Part shown: positions 33,384 through 43,584 of the stretch, one piece after another | Position numbering within the stretch: the stretch's first letter is position 1 | Layout of the letters: each line of letters begins with the position of its first letter | Source of the DNA: Ganaspis brasiliensis | Taxonomy: Eukaryota; Arthropoda; Insecta; Hymenoptera; Figitidae | NCBI GenBank assembly: GCA_037103525.1 | Contig: JAZKLR010000207.1 | Coordinates: 558,001-622,000, forward strand | DNA length: 64,000 nucleotides | Direction of reading: 5' to 3' | Position numbers and translations under genes: made by a program | Notes under the pieces: model-generated | What the model was told of the DNA's origin: nothing | What the model saw: only the letters and a program-made list of their open reading frames with translations | Databases searched by the model: none

Positions 33384-33771
33384 CAGGGACCGTCACGAAA
33401 TTAATTTGGTTTTTGGAGTTTCTTCAAAATATCTAGTAATAGTCAATAGTCGTTTACTTTAAGATTGAAATCAATTCATCAAATTTAAGGCAAAAAATAG
33501 TTGTACGTTGTTAAAATTTTGCAATTGATTTTTATTTTTTTGTTTTTTCACTTAAACCGTACTTCGAAACGTAATAACTTTGTTTCGGTTCGAATTACGG
33601 TTTAAGCGAAATAACAAAAAAATAAAAATCAATTACAAAATTTTAACAACGTACGACTATTTTTTGACTTAAATTTGATGAATTGATTTCAATCTTTAAG
33701 TAAAATCTATTGGGTATTACTCGATATTTTGAAACAACTCCAAAAACCAAATTAATTTCTTGACATTCTCT
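33384..33771. mobile_element. Hairpin element with ~170-bp arms
   Basis: GAAATTAATTTGGTTTTTGG at 33397 is mirrored near 33740-33759. Further in, ACTTAAACCGTA...CGAAAC is mirrored by GGTTCGAATTACGGTTTAAG with a loop of about 20 nt. Arms pair at about 90% by eye. No frame; probably a MITE. Confidence 0.85.
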
Positions 33772-34197
33772 GGTTTATTCTCTTAATCTTTAATATTACA
33801 ATGTATTTTAATTCAACAACATTAGATACAATCAGAGTATTAGAGATTAAGCTCATTAGGTTTACTTACGGAGGCTTCCAAAAGTGAAAAATAAAAATGA
33901 GCTCATATTTCTTACATCATAATTAATTTAAGAATGTTTAATTTTTTTTAAATGTATGTAAACACATCTTTTAAATTTATTACAACATTATATTTTCCTT
34001 TTCCCTAACTACATTTTATGAATTTTGAAGGTTAATTCTAAATCTGCTGAACATACAATTACCTACTCTTATGCAATGCCGTAAAATTACGTAATTTCAT
34101 GCACTAATTACGAAAATCATCTTTAAAAAAATTGTCAACTTGATCATTTTTATGATAAATACCATAAAAACCATCAGTACTATAGGTTTCCCCACCA

Positions 34198-34420
34198 TTG
34201 TCTACAATCCACTTCAGTGTGACACCCCAACCACCCGGTAGTTTGTACAAGATACGGATGGTCGGAGCCCTAGTCAGGGGGCTTCGCCCCCCTAACTCCC
34301 TGGTATTGGTATTGGTCATATATATGAGAGAGACAGAGATGACACTAATACTATCTCTTTCTCTCTCACATAAATATAATAGGCTTTTGGATCCGCCAAT
34401 GGTATTGGTATTGGTACAGT
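34198..34420. repeat. Compound short hairpins with GGGGGCTTCGCCCCC
   Basis: 34276-34293 is AGGGGGCTTCGCCCCCCT, a tight GC hairpin. 34322-34372 is a GAGAGAGACAGAGAT hairpin with its complement. The word GGTATTGGTATTGG occurs on both sides of the latter (about 34302 and 34399). The whole is GC-richer than its flanks; a minus-strand frame crosses it (ILYKLPGGWGVTLKWI) but no family is recognised. Confidence 0.55.
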
Positions 34421-34819
34421 ATATTTTATGGTGATTTCTAGTTTTTTGCAATTTCCTCAGTCTAGTAACAAATTTTTAGATTTTCTCACATTTGATTTTT
34501 CGCGACAATAATTTGAGAAACAAGGATATACTGCCATGTTATCGGGTTTTTATGGTTTTTACTATGAAAATTTTATTTGCGGCATTTTTCACTACTCTTT
34601 TTCGTAATCACCGCATCCAATTACATAAGTATACACATTACCAAAAAGTATGAATATCATCTATTTAACTTGATGTCGTTAATACTGGTTAAAGCTTGTA
34701 TTTAGTCGCTTCCATGATGATTTCTGATTTGTTACATTTTTCACGTAGATTAATCAGTTTTATGAATTTTACTACAGGTTAATTCGTTTCAATTTGCCTG
34801 AATTTTTTTTCATTTGCTG

Positions 34820-35300
34820 GGCAATCGGCGAACCCAAGAACCTCCGAGTAACAGGCTTCAAGTGAATCCAATAATTTTTAGAAATTCATCCAACATCTTA
34901 GAGCCCTCATTTTGGATTTTGCCAATCTACCATGAAACTTCTAAGGGACATCACTTATTAACAATTGGAGCCATAAACGAATTGTTTCGACCGCCAGCTT
35001 TTTAGCAAGTTTTTTAATCAGGTCTCTCCATTTTTTCGGTTTTCCATCCACCGTTTTGAATGTTGAAATTCTGACATCATATTCGTAATCAGCGATCCCA
35101 AAACCCCCCAAGTAAAAGGTTTCAATTGCATCCGATATTTTTTTTAAAATTCGGCCTCCAAATTGGATGGGCAATTTTGCATTTCGCAAACCTACCATGT
35201 TGTACCATGTTCACGTCCTAACTTTTTAGGGACGTCAGTTACCAACAATTTAAGCCATAAGCGAATTGATTCGAGCGTCAATTCTTTTTTTAGCATGTTT
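34820..35300 (+). repeat. ~265-bp tandem duplication
   Basis: GGCGAACCCAAGAACCTCCG at about 34827 and AGCGATCCCAAAACCCCCCA at about 35091 begin two copies that share GAATCC/GCATCCGATA, a CTACCATG box, an ACATCA/ACGTCAGTTA box and GCCATAA.CGAATTG. Belongs to the dispersed AATCAGCGACCCC superfamily. No gene. Confidence 0.7.
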
Positions 35301-35980
35301 ATTAAGGGGGTCCTCTAGTTTCTCGGCTGTTTTTTAAGGCTTATTAATAATTTTTTGGAGGCAAACCATCGAAATAATAAATCTCAGGGTTTTTACATAA
35401 TATTTATTAACATTTAAAAGAGCTTCTCAAATTTTTTGGAGACAAAATATATGATAAAATTAAAGTTATAGTGGCCTATAGGAAGACATCATCTAAAGGA
35501 GGTGCTTAACGATGACCATGATTGCGGCTGTTTCGCTTATTTGAAATGGAAAATCTAAACAGCATTTTAATCTTCATACTTAAGACTAGCGATTGAACTA
35601 AAATGAATTCTAAAATACAAAAATTAATTTTTTTATACACTTATGAAAATAAATTTTAATTTTTTACTAATTTTTTCTTAAGTTTTTTGTTTAAAAAAAA
35701 AAAAAGAAACTATCGAAGGAATCATGATAATCCTAGTTCAATCACTGGCTGAGATGTCGTGGTCACCGTTTAGAAAAGTAGTGTTTCGAGAAAAACGCGT
35801 TTGAAAGTTCGCGCATGTTATTTATAATAAAAATTTAATCTCTCCGTCAATCTGCAAGTCAATATTCGAAATCGTCTGTGAATAGTCTCGGCTCCCCTCT
35901 ATTCGGAGCTAATTCACAAAAGGTTTAGGTAGTAGTTAGATTTAGGGATATCACTACATAGTCCAGTACGTCTGTTCTTA
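35301..35980. other. Unassigned DNA
   Basis: AT-rich, with an A-tract at 35692-35704. No recognised feature. Confidence 0.3.
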
Positions 35981-36776
35981 AATCACTTAAAATTCGTAAC
36001 AGCAACCATTATAGGAATTTTGGAAAGTAGAGTGGGTCAGAATCAAAACCTATTGGTTTGAGGACGAAAATTTGTTCACCATTTTGTTTAAACAGCAATT
36101 GAACAGGCCAAAAAGTGGTTTTTTAATGTTTATTGCTTACGTAATTGAATGAAAGAAAAATAGTTGAAATAAAAAATATAGCAAATTACTAAAAACCACT
36201 AAAAAATCGGTTTTTTTTATTGTTTAATTACTTGAAAAATAATTATGTGACAGATGTTAAACTTTGTAAAAATACACATTTCGTAACCATCAATAAGCTG
36301 GTAAAATTTTAGCCCTATCATATAAATATTTTTCATTTGAGCCTATTTGTTATTTAAAAAAAAAAGTTAAAAACAACTCTAAATATCCATTTTTCCAACT
36401 GGTCGATTGAAACAAAATGAGTTTTATCTTATTTTGTGAGATATATACTATCAAATAAACTTAAGTGGAGAGCAAATTTTTAATATTTTGTTGTTAAAAA
36501 TCGCCAGCAAAAAAGAAGGTGCATTTTTTCGTTATAAACACATGAGATAACTTTGGCAGTAATTATTGTATCAAAACGGGACAAAAAGGAGCTATTACTA
36601 CAAGTTTCAAAGGAACTTTTTTTAAAAAAAGATCTTGTTTTTGATAATTAGGGGATGAAAAAAATTTTTTTTCTAGTTATTTTATGTAGTTCATTTTTAA
36701 ACATTTGAAGTTGAAATTTAAACTACGTTTAGAAGACAAGTTGAAGTATTTCTTGAATTAGAATTTCTGACTAACA

Positions 36777-36890
36777 TTATTGTTGCTTAAAATCGTCAAT
36801 GAACTGGAGGTAGGGGTTGTCGCTGGCTATGTCGGTGGAGTGGGGGTAGTAGCCGTCTCGCTGCAGTTCCTCGCGCCCGAATTGAATTTC
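36777..36890 (-). CDS. GC-rich short reading frame, possible terminal exon
   Basis: On the minus strand, 37 codons run from just after a TAA at 36893-36891 to a TAA at 36779-36777. They contain FGREELQRDGYYPHSTD and NPYLQFIDDFKQQ. The 80-bp core is strongly G+C-enriched within ~70% AT DNA and the residue pattern (Y, P, D, H mixed) is protein-like. A weak acceptor AATTAAG lies at the 5' edge. I do not recognise the protein. It may be the last exon of a gene, or an exon captured by the 2.2-kb element. The plus-strand frame in the same place (GYVGGVGVVAV) is judged less likely. Confidence 0.4.
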   Translation of the reverse strand, partial: EIQFGREELQRDGYYPHSTDIASDNPYLQFIDDFKQQ

Positions 36891-37276
36891 TTAATTCAAA
36901 TTATTCGAAGTTTAAATAACTCGCCGAAAAGTTGTCGAATTTTGATCATTCTTTTTTTAATTCGGGGTACATTTTTCTCACAAATTTTAATTTGTTTTCA
37001 CTTTTTTAATATTATTATAATTTATAACAAAATTTTGTTAAATATTTTTTTGCACATTAATTTTGCTATTTTTTAAATTGTTTATTTTGTCTAAACTATC
37101 AAAATCATACTTTTTTTAATATAAAGAATGTCTATAAATATTTATGCAAAAAAAAATTACGAAACTATTGCAATTGTGGGAACGGGCAGTAGGAAGTGCT
37201 GAAAAATGGTAAGAAAAAAGTATATTTGTCATATGAAAGTCAAATTTTCTGTTTTATTTTATATAATTATAAATAT

Positions 37277-38000
37277 AATTGAGGCATTCTTTGTCAAATT
37301 TTACCCCCCCCCCACTCTCCATTTTTGGTTTCAACCAAAAAATTCCCTATAGGGGTCAAATTAAAGCTTGAAATCTCTATTTTTATTTGCAACGTGGCCT
37401 TTTTTTTATCAAAGATGGTGGACGTGTACATTTTTTCAAAGCAGTCACATACCTTCTTATGCGTACTTTACATAGCCATAATGATATTTGAGAAAATTCA
37501 AAATGGACGATCGAATATGGCCGCAAAATATAAATCCTTGTCAATCTTTGCGCAACTCAGTATTTAAGGGTTATTTGGGCCGCTGATTACGAATCTGAAG
37601 TCAGATTAAAAAAAAATTTAAAAATTCAAAATGGCGGATCCAATATGGTGGAAACATTTTTAAAAAATTGTACTATTTTACTTGAAAGTCGTTATTTTCT
37701 CCAGAAAACATACCTTCTTATGCGTACTTTATATTGCCTTAATTAAATTTCAAAAATTTCAAAACGTCCGATCTAATATGTCCGACAAAATCTAAATTTT
37801 TGTCAACCTTTGCGCAACTCAGTATTTAAGGGTTATTTGGGCTGCTGATTACGAATTTGAAGTCATATTTAAAAAATTCAAAAATTCAAAATGGTCGATC
37901 ATTTCAAGCTTTAATTTGACCCCTATTGGGATTTTTTTGGTTGAAACCAAAAATGGACAGTAGGGGAGGGGGGTAAAAATTGACAAAGAATGACCCAATT
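37277..38000. mobile_element. Nested 0.72-kb element with ~100-bp inverted arms
   Basis: 37277-37376 is mirrored by 37901-38000 (ATTCTTTGTCAA, a C-tract or G-tract, CCATTTTTGGTTTCAACC, GGGGTCAAATTAAAGCTTGA). Between the arms are two direct copies of a ~261-bp block starting CATACCTTCTTATGCGTACT near 37448 and 37709, each carrying TTTGCGCAACTCAGTATTTA and a GGCGGATCCAATATGG or worn equivalent. Confidence 0.85.
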
Positions 38001-38160
38001 ATTAATTTCATAATGCAATTTCATTCGTATTAATACAAGTCTTATAATAATATTATACTATTTAAATAAACATAATGTTTTATCTGTGTCAATTTTGATT
38101 CTGACCCACTCTACTTTCCAAAATTCCTCGAATGGTTGCTGTTACGAATTTTAGGTGATT

Positions 38161-38597
38161 CTATTAGTCTCTAGAACAGGCTTACTGGTCTATACAATGG
38201 TCAGTGCCGCTCCGTATACCTGCTCCGTTCCAGGACCGTAATTTGAGAACCACTTCGAATATCGAAACCGTCGGAAATTGTTGGTCCGATCGATTGGAGA
38301 GGATGGAAAAAATACAACTCAAATAAAACCACGATATCTTGGTTAAAAATGAAGATAGAAACTTGACGTTTAAAAATTTAGAAAGCTTATTAAATTCTGC
38401 TTTAGAATACTTATTATTTAAAATTTTTAAGAATTTCAAAGTGATTACATTAGTTGATGTGTTAGAAAAAAAATTCTCAAATTTTTTAATTATCGTTTCA
38501 TATGTTTAGTTCGTTGCCTGATGTAGAAAACTTGAATTAAAAAATTGAAATTTTTATTGTTCTATTTGTTGAACTTTCAGCTTTAATTTGAGCTAAC
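38161..38597. other. Unassigned DNA
   Basis: A GC-richer patch at 38195-38300 (GCCGCTCCGTATACC) has no convincing coding frame; the rest is AT-rich. Confidence 0.3.
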
Positions 38598-40970
38598 ATG
38601 GTGGCCACTCAACCGGGAGACCGAGAGAACCGGGAGATAACCGGGAGAAATTTGAATCGGGAGAAAACCGGGAGAAAGCCGGGACAGAAATATTATACCG
38701 GGAGAAATGTACATATTTTGTTATGACCTTCAAAATTTCGTTCATGTCTGTTTAAAAAAAATGGGAGGTGATTCTTATATAGATTTTTTGATGCAGAATC
38801 AGAATCTGATCTTAAAAATAGCCCATCACGTCAGGATTTTTTATAATATCAGCTTAAGTGAACAAAAAATGTCGATTTTCGTAAATTTTTTGTGGCTTAC
38901 CAAAACTTTTATTTTTTAAAATGGTATCGTATGGTAATACTCTTAAGCTTCAAAACCCCATTTTTGAAAATTATTTCACGATTTTTTAAAAAAGTTATAC
39001 AGATTAGAAATTTTTTCATTTAGAACTATAGTTTTTCTAAATATCTGAGTGAATTTTCACTCTACGAAAAGTGGAAAAATAAATGGAAAAATTTCAAATC
39101 TGCATAACTTTTTTAAAAAATCATAAAATAATTTTCAAAAATGGGTTTTGAAGTTCAAGAGTATTACAAATACGATACTATTTAAAAAATATCGGGCAAG
39201 TACGAGTTACACTAGTACCAAGTCGAAGGGTTCCGTACCGCTCTAATTTTTTCCAATTATATGAGTCAAAGATTATTTGAATAATAATTTAAATAATGAT
39301 AAATTAAAATAATTTTTTTTATTTTTAAAGAAATTTAAGTATAAACTTAATGATTTTTATAAGATTAAAAATTTCCAATTAAATAGACTAAGCTTTTTTA
39401 TATAATTTTAAATTTTAAAGCCAAAAAGATTTTTTTTTTAATTTTCTTTTATTTTTTAACTTTTAAAGTAATTTAAACATAAACATAAACATTTTGTACA
39501 AAAAAAATAATCTGAAACTATAAAATATTGTAGCTGTTTAGAAGAACAAAATTTTTTTTGGTAAAATTTCAGTTTTTTGGAAAAAATGTTAAGATAATAA
39601 ATTTAAACCACAATTTTTATGGTTTTATAAAAAATTCTGCATAAAATTACACATTTTTAACCAATTCCCATCCTTTCAGGATAAATACGCTGAGCGCTAG
39701 CATAGGGGTTTTTTGTCATTTTTCAACTTTTCATTAATAACTTTTGAAAATTAAGTCCAGCAACGTTCGCTATATTTTTCCTGTAATCTACACGTAAAAA
39801 TACCTAGGTATACCAAATTTCAAACCTATAGGTCAAGTAGTTTGGAAGATAAGGGGGGGGACACGTTTTTTTTTAAAAAAAAAAAGTTTTTCCTTGACAA
39901 CGCTATGACCATCACCTCCAATCATGTTCTCTATATTTTTCCTGAACTCTACTCGCGAAAATACATATGTGTACCAAATTTCAATACTCTAGGTCAAATA
40001 GTTTAGGAGATAAAGGGGGGGGGGGGTAAATAGGCATTTTAATGCATTTTTTGAAAAAAATCTTGTTATTTCCTTGACAACGCTATGAACATCACGTTCA
40101 ATCATGTTTGCTATATTTTTCCTGTAATCTACACGTGAAAATACATAAGTGTACCAAATTTCAACTCTCTATCTCAAATAGTTTGGCCGCTAGGGGGGGG
40201 GGGGGGTAATGGTTTTGGGCGACGGACAAACGAGTGAAAACATAAGGGTTCCGTTTGGACACTTTGTATACGGAACCCTAAAAATGAAAATTTTGGTAAG
40301 TCACAAAACATTCACGAAAATGTCCAGAATCGACATTTCTTGTCTATTTAAGCTAATATTACAAAAATCCTGACGTGACGGGCTATTTTTAAGGTCAGAT
40401 TCTGATTCTGCGTCAAAAAATCTATATGAATCACCTCCCATTTTTTTAAACAAACATGAACGAAATTTCGTAGGCTTATGTAATTATTCCATTTTTAGAA
40501 TTAAGAATTTTTAAAACTGAAATTGTGAAGACTGATTAAAATAGAAATCTGAAATTTTATAATTTAAATATAAATAATATATTGTATTAAATATTCTATG
40601 AAATATTCAATCTTTAAAAGTTCCGAAGTGCATAATAAAATATAAGTAAAATAATATAAATAACTATATTACTTATAAGCTATGAAAACTTTTTTCTAAA
40701 ATTTCTTATTATATGAAATACATTTAAGAAAAGTAACAATTTCTATTGTTTATCAAATTAAATTTTCCTATACCTCTAACTCAAAATGTATGAAATACTA
40801 ATATATAATATATTTTCGTGCCCTGTTATTCTTTATAACTGCCTTTCATAAAAAAGTCATGTTTCTTCACAAAGAATATTATGCCTAAAACCGGGAGAAA
40901 ATGCTAATTTGTACCGGGAGAACCTTGGAGAAAACCGGGAGGCAAAAATCCTAAAAATAGTGGCCACTCT
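38598..40970. mobile_element. 2.4-kb compound element with GTGGCCAC and ACCGGGAGA ends
   Basis: Both edges carry the palindrome GTGGCCAC (38601 and 40960) followed inward by repeated ACCGGGAGA words (about seven on the left, four on the right, same reading sense). Inside, about 38700-38920 is mirrored by 40280-40480 (CAGAATCAGAATCTGA, TAGCCCATCACGTCAGGATT). 38925-39190 is a separate hairpin (GTATCGTATGGTAATACTC and complement). 39700-40275 is a tandem G-tract repeat with an AGGGTTCCGT tail. Several elements have been nested; no intact gene is seen. Confidence 0.7.
39700..40275 (+). repeat. ~170-bp tandem units with G-tracts, AAGGGTTCCGT tail
   Basis: Three units share GCTATATTTTTCCTG.A.TCTAC, TACCAAATTTCAA and an AGGTCAAGTAGTTTGG box, each ending in a G-tract of 8-14 bases (about 39852, 40014 and 40193). 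The array ends in CGACGGACAAACGAG, AAGGGTTCCGTTTGG and ACGGAACCCTAAAAAT, a short hairpin tail that is widespread in arthropod genomes and that I associate with 3' ends of non-LTR retrotransposons. The lone GGGTTCCGTACCGC at 39227 may be a fragment of another. Confidence 0.6.
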
Positions 40971-41309
40971 GGCTAAGGAAACTTGAAAAATATTGATTAA
41001 TATTAATATTTAAGTTAGACCTTGTTTTCCATTCTAATTGAGTTGAAGTACGTAACGTTACAAGAATAACGTTGGACTTAGAAAATTTTTAATGAAAAAA
41101 ATTTTTTCTCCATAGCGTACTTCACGCCTAACAAATAAACTGCAAAGCTTTGAGCACAAATATTTCAGAGGACATTTAAACTACTACAAATAATGATGAT
41201 AATCTTAAAAATTAGTTTCTGGAAGTCAATAATTATTAACTCAGAATTAAAATTTTAAAGTTTTTATTTAAATTTGACACCCACGTTAAATAAATTCTAA
41301 ATATTTTCT

Positions 41310-42906
41310 CACGTGTCATTTTCAGTTTCTTTTTCAAATATGCGAGGCGTTTTCACTGACTTATTATGAATTCTGAGTTTTCTACCTCGGGTCAATCAAA
41401 AGGTCATCAAAAAAGACGCAAATAAAGGTGATCATCATCCAATTTAGTTGAGCGGAATACCATCGTTATTGGCACACAAAACAAAAATTTCAGTTTTTTT
41501 TCAAATATACGAGGCGTTTTCACTGACTTATTATGAACTCTGAATTTTCTACCTCGGGTCAATCAAAAGGTCATCAAAAAATACGCAAATAAAGGTGATC
41601 ATCATCCAATTTAGTTGAGCGGAATACCATCGTTATTGGCACACAAAACAAAAATTTCAGTTTTTTTTCAAATATACGAGGCGTTTTCACTAACTTATTA
41701 TGAACTCTGAGTTTTCTACCTCGGGTCAATCAAAAGGTCATAAAAAAAGACGCAAATAAAGGTGATCATCATCCAAATTAGTTAAGCGGAAGACCATCGT
41801 TATTAGCACTCAAAACAAAAATTTCAGTTTTTTTTCAAATATACGAGGCGTTTTCACTGACTTATTATGAACTCTGAATTTTCTACCTCGGGTCAATCAA
41901 AAGGTCATCAAAAAATACGCAAATAAAGGTGATCATCATCCAATTTAGTTGAGCGGAATACCATCGTTATTGGCACACAAAACAAAAATTTCAGATTTTT
42001 TTCAAATATACGAGGCGTTTTCACTGACTTATTATGAACTCTGAATTTTTTACCTCGGGTCAATCAAAAGGTCATCAAAAAAGACGCAAATAAAGGTGAT
42101 CATCATCCAATTTAGTTGAGCGGAAGACCATCGTTATTAGCACTCAAAACAAAAATTTCAGGTTTTTTTTCAAATATACGAGGCGTTTTCACTGACTTAT
42201 TATGAACTCTGAGTTTTCTACCTCGGGTCAATCAAAAGGTCATCAAAAAAGACGCAAATAAAAGTGATCATCATCCACTTTAGTTGAGCGGAAGAACATC
42301 GTTATTAGCACTCAAAACAAAAATTTCAGTTTTTTTTAAAATATACAAGGCGTTTTCATTGACTTATTATGAATTCTGAGTTTTCTACCTCGGGTCAATC
42401 AAAAGGTCATAAAAAAAGACGCAAATAAAGGTGATCATCATCCAATTTAGTTGAGCGGAAGACCATCGTTATTAGCACTCAAAACAAAAATTTCAGTTTT
42501 TTTTCAAATATACGAGGCGTTTTCACTGACTTATTATGAACTCTGAATTTTTTACCTCGGGTCAATCAAAAGGTCATCAAAAAAGACGCAAATAAAAGTG
42601 ATCATCATCCACTTTAGTTGAGCGGAAGAACATCGTTATTAGCACTCAAAGCAAAAATTTCAGTTTTTTTTAAAATATACAAGGCGTTTTCATTGACTTA
42701 TTATGAATTCTGAGTTTTCTACCTCGGGTCAATCAAAAGGTCATAAAAGAAGACGCAAATAAAGGTGATCATCATCCAATTTAGTTGAGCGGAAGACCAT
42801 CGTTATTAGCACTCAAAACAAAAATTTCAGTTTTTTTTCAAATATACGAGGCGTTTTCACTGACTTATTATGAACTCTGAATTTTCTACCTCGGGTCAAT
42901 CAAAAA
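41310..42906 (+). repeat. 167-bp satellite, left arm (~10 units)
   Basis: The landmark GAGGCGTTTTCACTGACTTA (or A/T variants) occurs near 41344, 41511, 41678, 41845, 42012, 42180, 42347, 42514, 42681 and 42848: spacing 167 or 168 throughout. Units also share ACCTCGGGTCAATCAAAAGG, GCAAATAAAGGTGATCATCA and GAGCGGAAGACCATCGTTAT. Variants recur every second to fourth unit. Confidence 0.97.
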
Positions 42907-43584
42907 GTCTGGGATTTTTTCAGCTCGTGAGATAACTTTAGTGGAAGGTTTGACGTCGAGGAATAATGATATGCACTGTCGGTAACTGACTTGTGCAAAT
43001 CATTAGAACTCGACTGTCGATAAACCGGTTGTACTCAAGAAGAGGTCTTTCTACAGTTTTCCCTCTCCACTGGCGAGAAAACCCAATTATGGGTGGTCCA
43101 GGCAAATGCGAGTACTCCTACTTCAAAGTCGTCCTGTAGGCGTTTCCTCGGTGAACACTTGTAAGTGCGAAAAAGCCAATAGACAAGTGTATAATAAATA
43201 AATAAATAATTTATTATTACTAATATGTGGTTAATTGAAAAATAGCAAGTTGCAAAATTAAGATAAAATTACAAATTTTTTTAAACATTTTTAAAAAAGT
43301 TAATAAATAACAACAATAATTTGCTTAAATAATTAATAAAATAACAATTTCATTAATTTGATTAATATGTGGTTGTTTCAAAAGAAGAATGTCGAAAAAT
43401 TGAGAAAAAACTACAATGCTTTAAATGCATTTTTAAAAAGATAACAAATAACAACAAGAATTTGTTTAAATAATTGTTGGAATAATAATCTTAATAAATT
43501 TGTTAACAAGTGGCTGTTTCAAGAAAAGAAAGTTGCAAAATTGATTGATAACATTTTAATTGACCATGGGTAGAAAATTATAGT
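42907..43584. repeat. Hinge of the foldback element
   Basis: The GC-richer first part (42925-43190) is unlike the arms and includes the block GGGTGGTCCAGGCAAATGCG shared with 11717-11771. The second part (43210-43560) has three worn ~150-bp direct repeats with TAATATGTGGTTAATTG, ATTAATATGTGGTTGTTTCA and TTAACAAGTGGCTGTTTCA. No frame longer than a few dozen codons and no transposase motif. Confidence 0.7.

Larger units (their letters stand above)
35981..38160. mobile_element. 2.2-kb element with ~65-bp terminal inverted repeats
   Basis: AATCACTTAAAATTCGTAAC at 35981 is mirrored by the sequence ending at 38160 (GTTACGAATTTTAGGTGATT). Similarity continues inward through AGAGTGGGTCAGAATCAAAA (to about 36049 and 38084). 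The interior holds a second, nested inverted-repeat element (37277-38000) and a GC-rich minus-strand reading frame (36777-36890). No transposase domain is recognised, so it is probably non-autonomous and may have captured other DNA. Confidence 0.8.

Noticed and set aside
34104..34451. 115-codon minus-strand gene
   Set aside because: Crosses two short hairpins and a GAGAGAG repeat; the middle (LPGGWGVTLKWIVDNGG) looks protein-like but no family or splice context was found.
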